28,920 nucleotides of DNA from Bodo saltans (lineage: Eukaryota > Euglenozoa > Kinetoplastea > Eubodonida > Bodonidae), in contig CYKH01001916.1 of assembly GCA_001460835.1 (NCBI GenBank), positions 1-28,920 on the forward strand, given 5' to 3'. Below, piece by piece: positions 26,416 through 28,920 of this stretch (the stretch's first letter is position 1; every line of letters starts with the position of its first letter). The notes under the pieces are model-generated. The model was not told where the DNA came from, did no database searches, and saw only the letters and a program-made list of their open reading frames with translations. A program made the position numbers and the translations under genes.

Positions 26416-27579
26416 ATGTCTACGCCCAAGAAAGAGGCATTTCAAAGATCCGGTGGGCTCAGTAGCGGGCATGTGTCGTTGCGATTTATCAAAAAGCTTG
26501 CGTTCGTGTTTCTCGAACGCGAGGCTCCTTTGCTCGCCGAACCACTGATTCCCAGACACCACCAGCAACAACACGTTCGAGGTGTTGGGAGTGTTGGAAT
26601 GCCTGTGCTAGAAGTGATTCTAGAGTTAGACCAAAATCTGCGACATGCACCTGTAAACGAAAATAATGATGGAGTGCCTCTCCACGGAGGTGATTCCGTT
26701 GGAGATGGTGGTGCACGACGCAAGAAGGATGTCGCCCAGAAAGCAGTGTGGGATGTACCACCGCGATACGAAAGGCTCAGAGAGGAGCAGAAAGCGCATC
26801 GGTTAGCCCAGACACGAGTTGCAGTTGAAGCCTCCCGTGCCCCTTGGGGCGGAGGAGCGACTTCCATGACCAACCCAGGGACAACTGCAACTGCCGTCGC
26901 ACAATCCCTGGCAGGTGGTGCAGGAGGGCCTGTCATGCGGTCTGGTCCTGTCGCTTCATCCCGGCAGATGAATACATCCGCCGCGACATTTCCGTCTGAC
27001 GTGAATCCATCTGACCTCGTCACACTCGAGGACCCGAATCATCTTCGTGAACTTCACCTTGCCATGGGCGGCGCGGTGGACATCTCCGCTGAGGACCTTC
27101 TGCGGCAGCCGCCTCACGTCGCAGCCTACCGCCTTCTCAAACTATCAGACTGTCCCATGCCCATTCAAGAACAGTCTCGCATTGATGACGCCTGGTTGTT
27201 CCGCTCTATTGCTGAAATTGCGCAAGAGCACCAGTCTCTATCGGAGCAGTCCATGTTGTCGTCAGCAGCGGCGCCACAACTTTCTTCCCCTGAATTCTAC
27301 TCACAGGTTGTGGAGAATGCGATTGCCTCTGTCAAGTCGCGATTGTTTCTGTGCTGGTGCCAATTGTTCGGAGACGGCGGAAAGACGCTCCTCTTCTCAG
27401 ACGCAGTCGTGATGGAACTTCCTCAACATGCGGGTCAACACGATGCCGGCGGCAGTCAAGCGCAGCCAATCTCTCTGACTGTCAGCCGTGACGTAGGAGC
27501 TTCAACAACGCCGATCAACAACAACCCAAACGAAAGCACAACTCACTTGTACACGTCCATCTGCCCAGGTTCTTTCTAA
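26416..27579 (+). CDS. Uncharacterised protein (387 aa)
   Basis: Not recognised. It begins MSTPKKEAFQRSGGLS. Residues 20-62 look structured (LRFIKKLAFVFLEREAPLLAEPLI, then VGMPVLEVILELDQ). The middle (110-200) is charged and then Gly/Thr/Ser-rich. Residues about 200-320 look helical (HLRELHLAMGG, AAYRLLKLSDCPMP, SRIDDAWLFRSIAEIAQEHQ, VENAIASVKSRLFLCWCQLF). The tail is Asn/Thr-rich. No catalytic motif, signal peptide or membrane segment is visible. The start is the ATG at 26416. Several ATGs precede it at 26294-26336 in a different frame that runs to 26465, so if the acceptor lies upstream of these, short upstream frames would precede the main one. The likely acceptor is the AG at 26369 or 26377, but the pyrimidine tract there is weak. 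Coding status is moderately sure. Confidence 0.75.
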   Translation: MSTPKKEAFQRSGGLSSGHVSLRFIKKLAFVFLEREAPLLAEPLIPRHHQQQHVRGVGSVGMPVLEVILELDQNLRHAPVNENNDGVPLHGGDSVGDGGARRKKDVAQKAVWDVPPRYERLREEQKAHRLAQTRVAVEASRAPWGGGATSMTNPGTTATAVAQSLAGGAGGPVMRSGPVASSRQMNTSAATFPSDVNPSDLVTLEDPNHLRELHLAMGGAVDISAEDLLRQPPHVAAYRLLKLSDCPMPIQEQSRIDDAWLFRSIAEIAQEHQSLSEQSMLSSAAAPQLSSPEFYSQVVENAIASVKSRLFLCWCQLFGDGGKTLLFSDAVVMELPQHAGQHDAGGSQAQPISLTVSRDVGASTTPINNNPNESTTHLYTSICPGSF

Positions 27580-28084
27580 ACAATTCTGTCAGGCCGTGTT
27601 GTGACTTCTCGAAAAAAGGGAGGGGGTGGTTTGCGTTCCCATCAAGGTGTAATTCTACATAGCAGAACAAAATTGGGAGGGGGGATGAAAAGGAGATTTT
27701 GGGCGTCATAGATAGAGGGGGAGGTGAAGAACGGTAGCCGCAAAATCAGTTGTCTGTCTTCTCAAAGATGACTAACAAACACAACACAGAACAACATACA
27801 AGGCCATCAGTTCTCAATTGTTTTGCACCGATACAACACGTTTCCCATTCGCAAAAAAAAAAATCTAATTGTGAGGGAGGTAGAGTTTGCAGTCTTTTCT
27901 GCGTACACTTTCATTGTTTTCCAGCAGTTTCTTCAGCCGGGCGTATTTCTTGCGTTTTTCTGCCCAGTATTTTTGTTTGTGTTTTAACGTGTAACGTTTT
28001 CAAACTATCCCACCATATCTCGTGTTTGTCTATGGTTGGTTAGTAAGGTAGGTGACTCTCTCTGAAACACACTTGGTTTACCAC
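27580..28084 (+). other. Spacer after the last gene
   Basis: No credible gene. It is purine- and G-rich at about 27616-27725 and T-rich from about 27890. A run of A lies at 27855-27864. Confidence 0.5.
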
Positions 28085-28920
28085 TATGTCGTCGAACGCT
28101 CCCGACTGAGCACACTCACGCAGGAACTACCCCGTAGGCCCTCAGGACTGCGCAACACACGTTTTCGTTACCTTCCCTGTCGTTGAATCGACGAGGCTCT
28201 TCGAGCACCTCAGGTTGCTCAAGTAGCTCAGGGCTAACAACAGTTCCGTGTGCATTTTCCTTTCGTCGTTCACACGACGACGGCCTCCTAGCACGACGAC
28301 TTATTTCGAGCAACCGGCTCATCTGTCGGCGCATCGACAGGTCTCTTCGAGCTGCAACTCAGGTCACGCAGAAAACATTTCGTTTCCCGACTCACCGTCG
28401 TTGCACCGACAAGTCCCACGAGATCTAGCCGAGGACTGCACAACACGTTTCGTCCGCTGCCTCACCGACGGTGCAGTACACGTTTTGTCTACCGTCCCAC
28501 CTCGTTACATCAACGCGATCAGCCGAGCTACAACTCAGGAATGCGCAGCACACATTCTGTGTACGGCGACGAGCCTTCGAGCAGCAGCTCAGGACCGCGC
28601 AGCACTGTCGTCACAGCGACGAGGTCCTTCGAGCAGCAGCTCAGGACCACACATCACGCGTTTCGTTTGCTATTTCACTCTGCCGCCACGACAAAGTCTT
28701 TTGAGCTACGGCTATAGACCACCCAGCACACGTTTCGTCTGCTGCTTTTCTGTCGCCACATCGACGAGGCCCTCCAAGCTGCGGCATAGGGCCTCGCCCC
28801 ACACGTTTCGCTGCTGCTTCTGTGTTTGTTTCATCGTCGTCACATAGACATCGTCCGCCGCACAGCAGCTCGAGACTGCTCAGCACACGTTTGTTTGCCG
28901 CTCATTTGTTGTTGGCGACG
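28085..28920 (+). repeat. Degenerate tandem repeat of about 75-bp units, continuing past the window
   Basis: Two anchor words alternate. One resembles CACACGTTTCGT (near 28156, 28373, 28443, 28476, 28549, 28653, 28715, 28798, 28884). The other resembles GAGCAGCAGCTCAGGAC (near 28141, 28205, 28350, 28425, 28525, 28580, 28630, 28695, 28775, 28862). Neighbouring anchors are about 50-100 bp apart. Copies are diverged and differ by small deletions, so this is an old, decayed satellite-like array. It reaches the window end without a boundary. Open frames across it (for example 28248-28847) are rich in Arg, Ser and Cys and change repeat phase, so I do not call them genes. Confidence 0.82.

Noticed and set aside
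28248-28847. 199-residue open frame in the terminal repeats
   Set aside because: It changes phase relative to the repeat units and is biased in Arg, Ser and Cys, as expected of repeat DNA.

Overview
The window looks like nuclear DNA of a kinetoplastid protist, most likely a free-living bodonid such as Bodo saltans. Every credible gene lies on the + strand. The genes are uninterrupted by introns and follow one another as in a polycistronic unit. They are separated by spacers with pyrimidine-rich tracts followed by AG, as expected for trans-splicing of a spliced leader. The species is an inference from layout and protein families; no sequence comparison was run.

Layout. 1-877: 3' part of a PhoPQ-activated-pathogenicity-related (AprA-like) secreted protein, broken by two in-frame TAG codons. 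1225-2868: unknown helical protein. 3157-4647: type II membrane CAP10/GT90 glycosyltransferase. 4802-6178: secreted beta-propeller-like glycoprotein. 6476-9124: long coiled-coil protein. 9701-12693: a cyclic-nucleotide-binding protein split over three frames by two exact frame-breaking tandem duplications (61 and 95 bp) and a one-base shift. 13444-14571: CDK5/PHO85-like cyclin-dependent kinase. 15781-17196: unknown protein. 17347-18786: Rrp1/Nop52 ribosome-biogenesis factor. 19108-23546: two abutting reading frames that probably belong to one large low-complexity protein. 23842-26130: a two-zinc-finger protein kinase with altered HRD and DFG motifs. 26416-27579: unknown protein. About 28085 to the end: a degenerate tandem repeat of roughly 75 bp units that continues past the window.

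The genes do not form an obvious pathway, which is normal for kinetoplastid polycistrons. Two neighbours enter the secretory pathway (the glycosyltransferase and the propeller). Three are signalling proteins (the cNMP-binding protein and two kinases).

The most striking signal is mutational. Perfect or near-perfect tandem duplications of 14, 15, 61, 75 and 95 bp occur across the window, and two of them break a gene whose frame is otherwise preserved. Either these are recent lesions, allelic variants, or assembly errors; long reads would decide.
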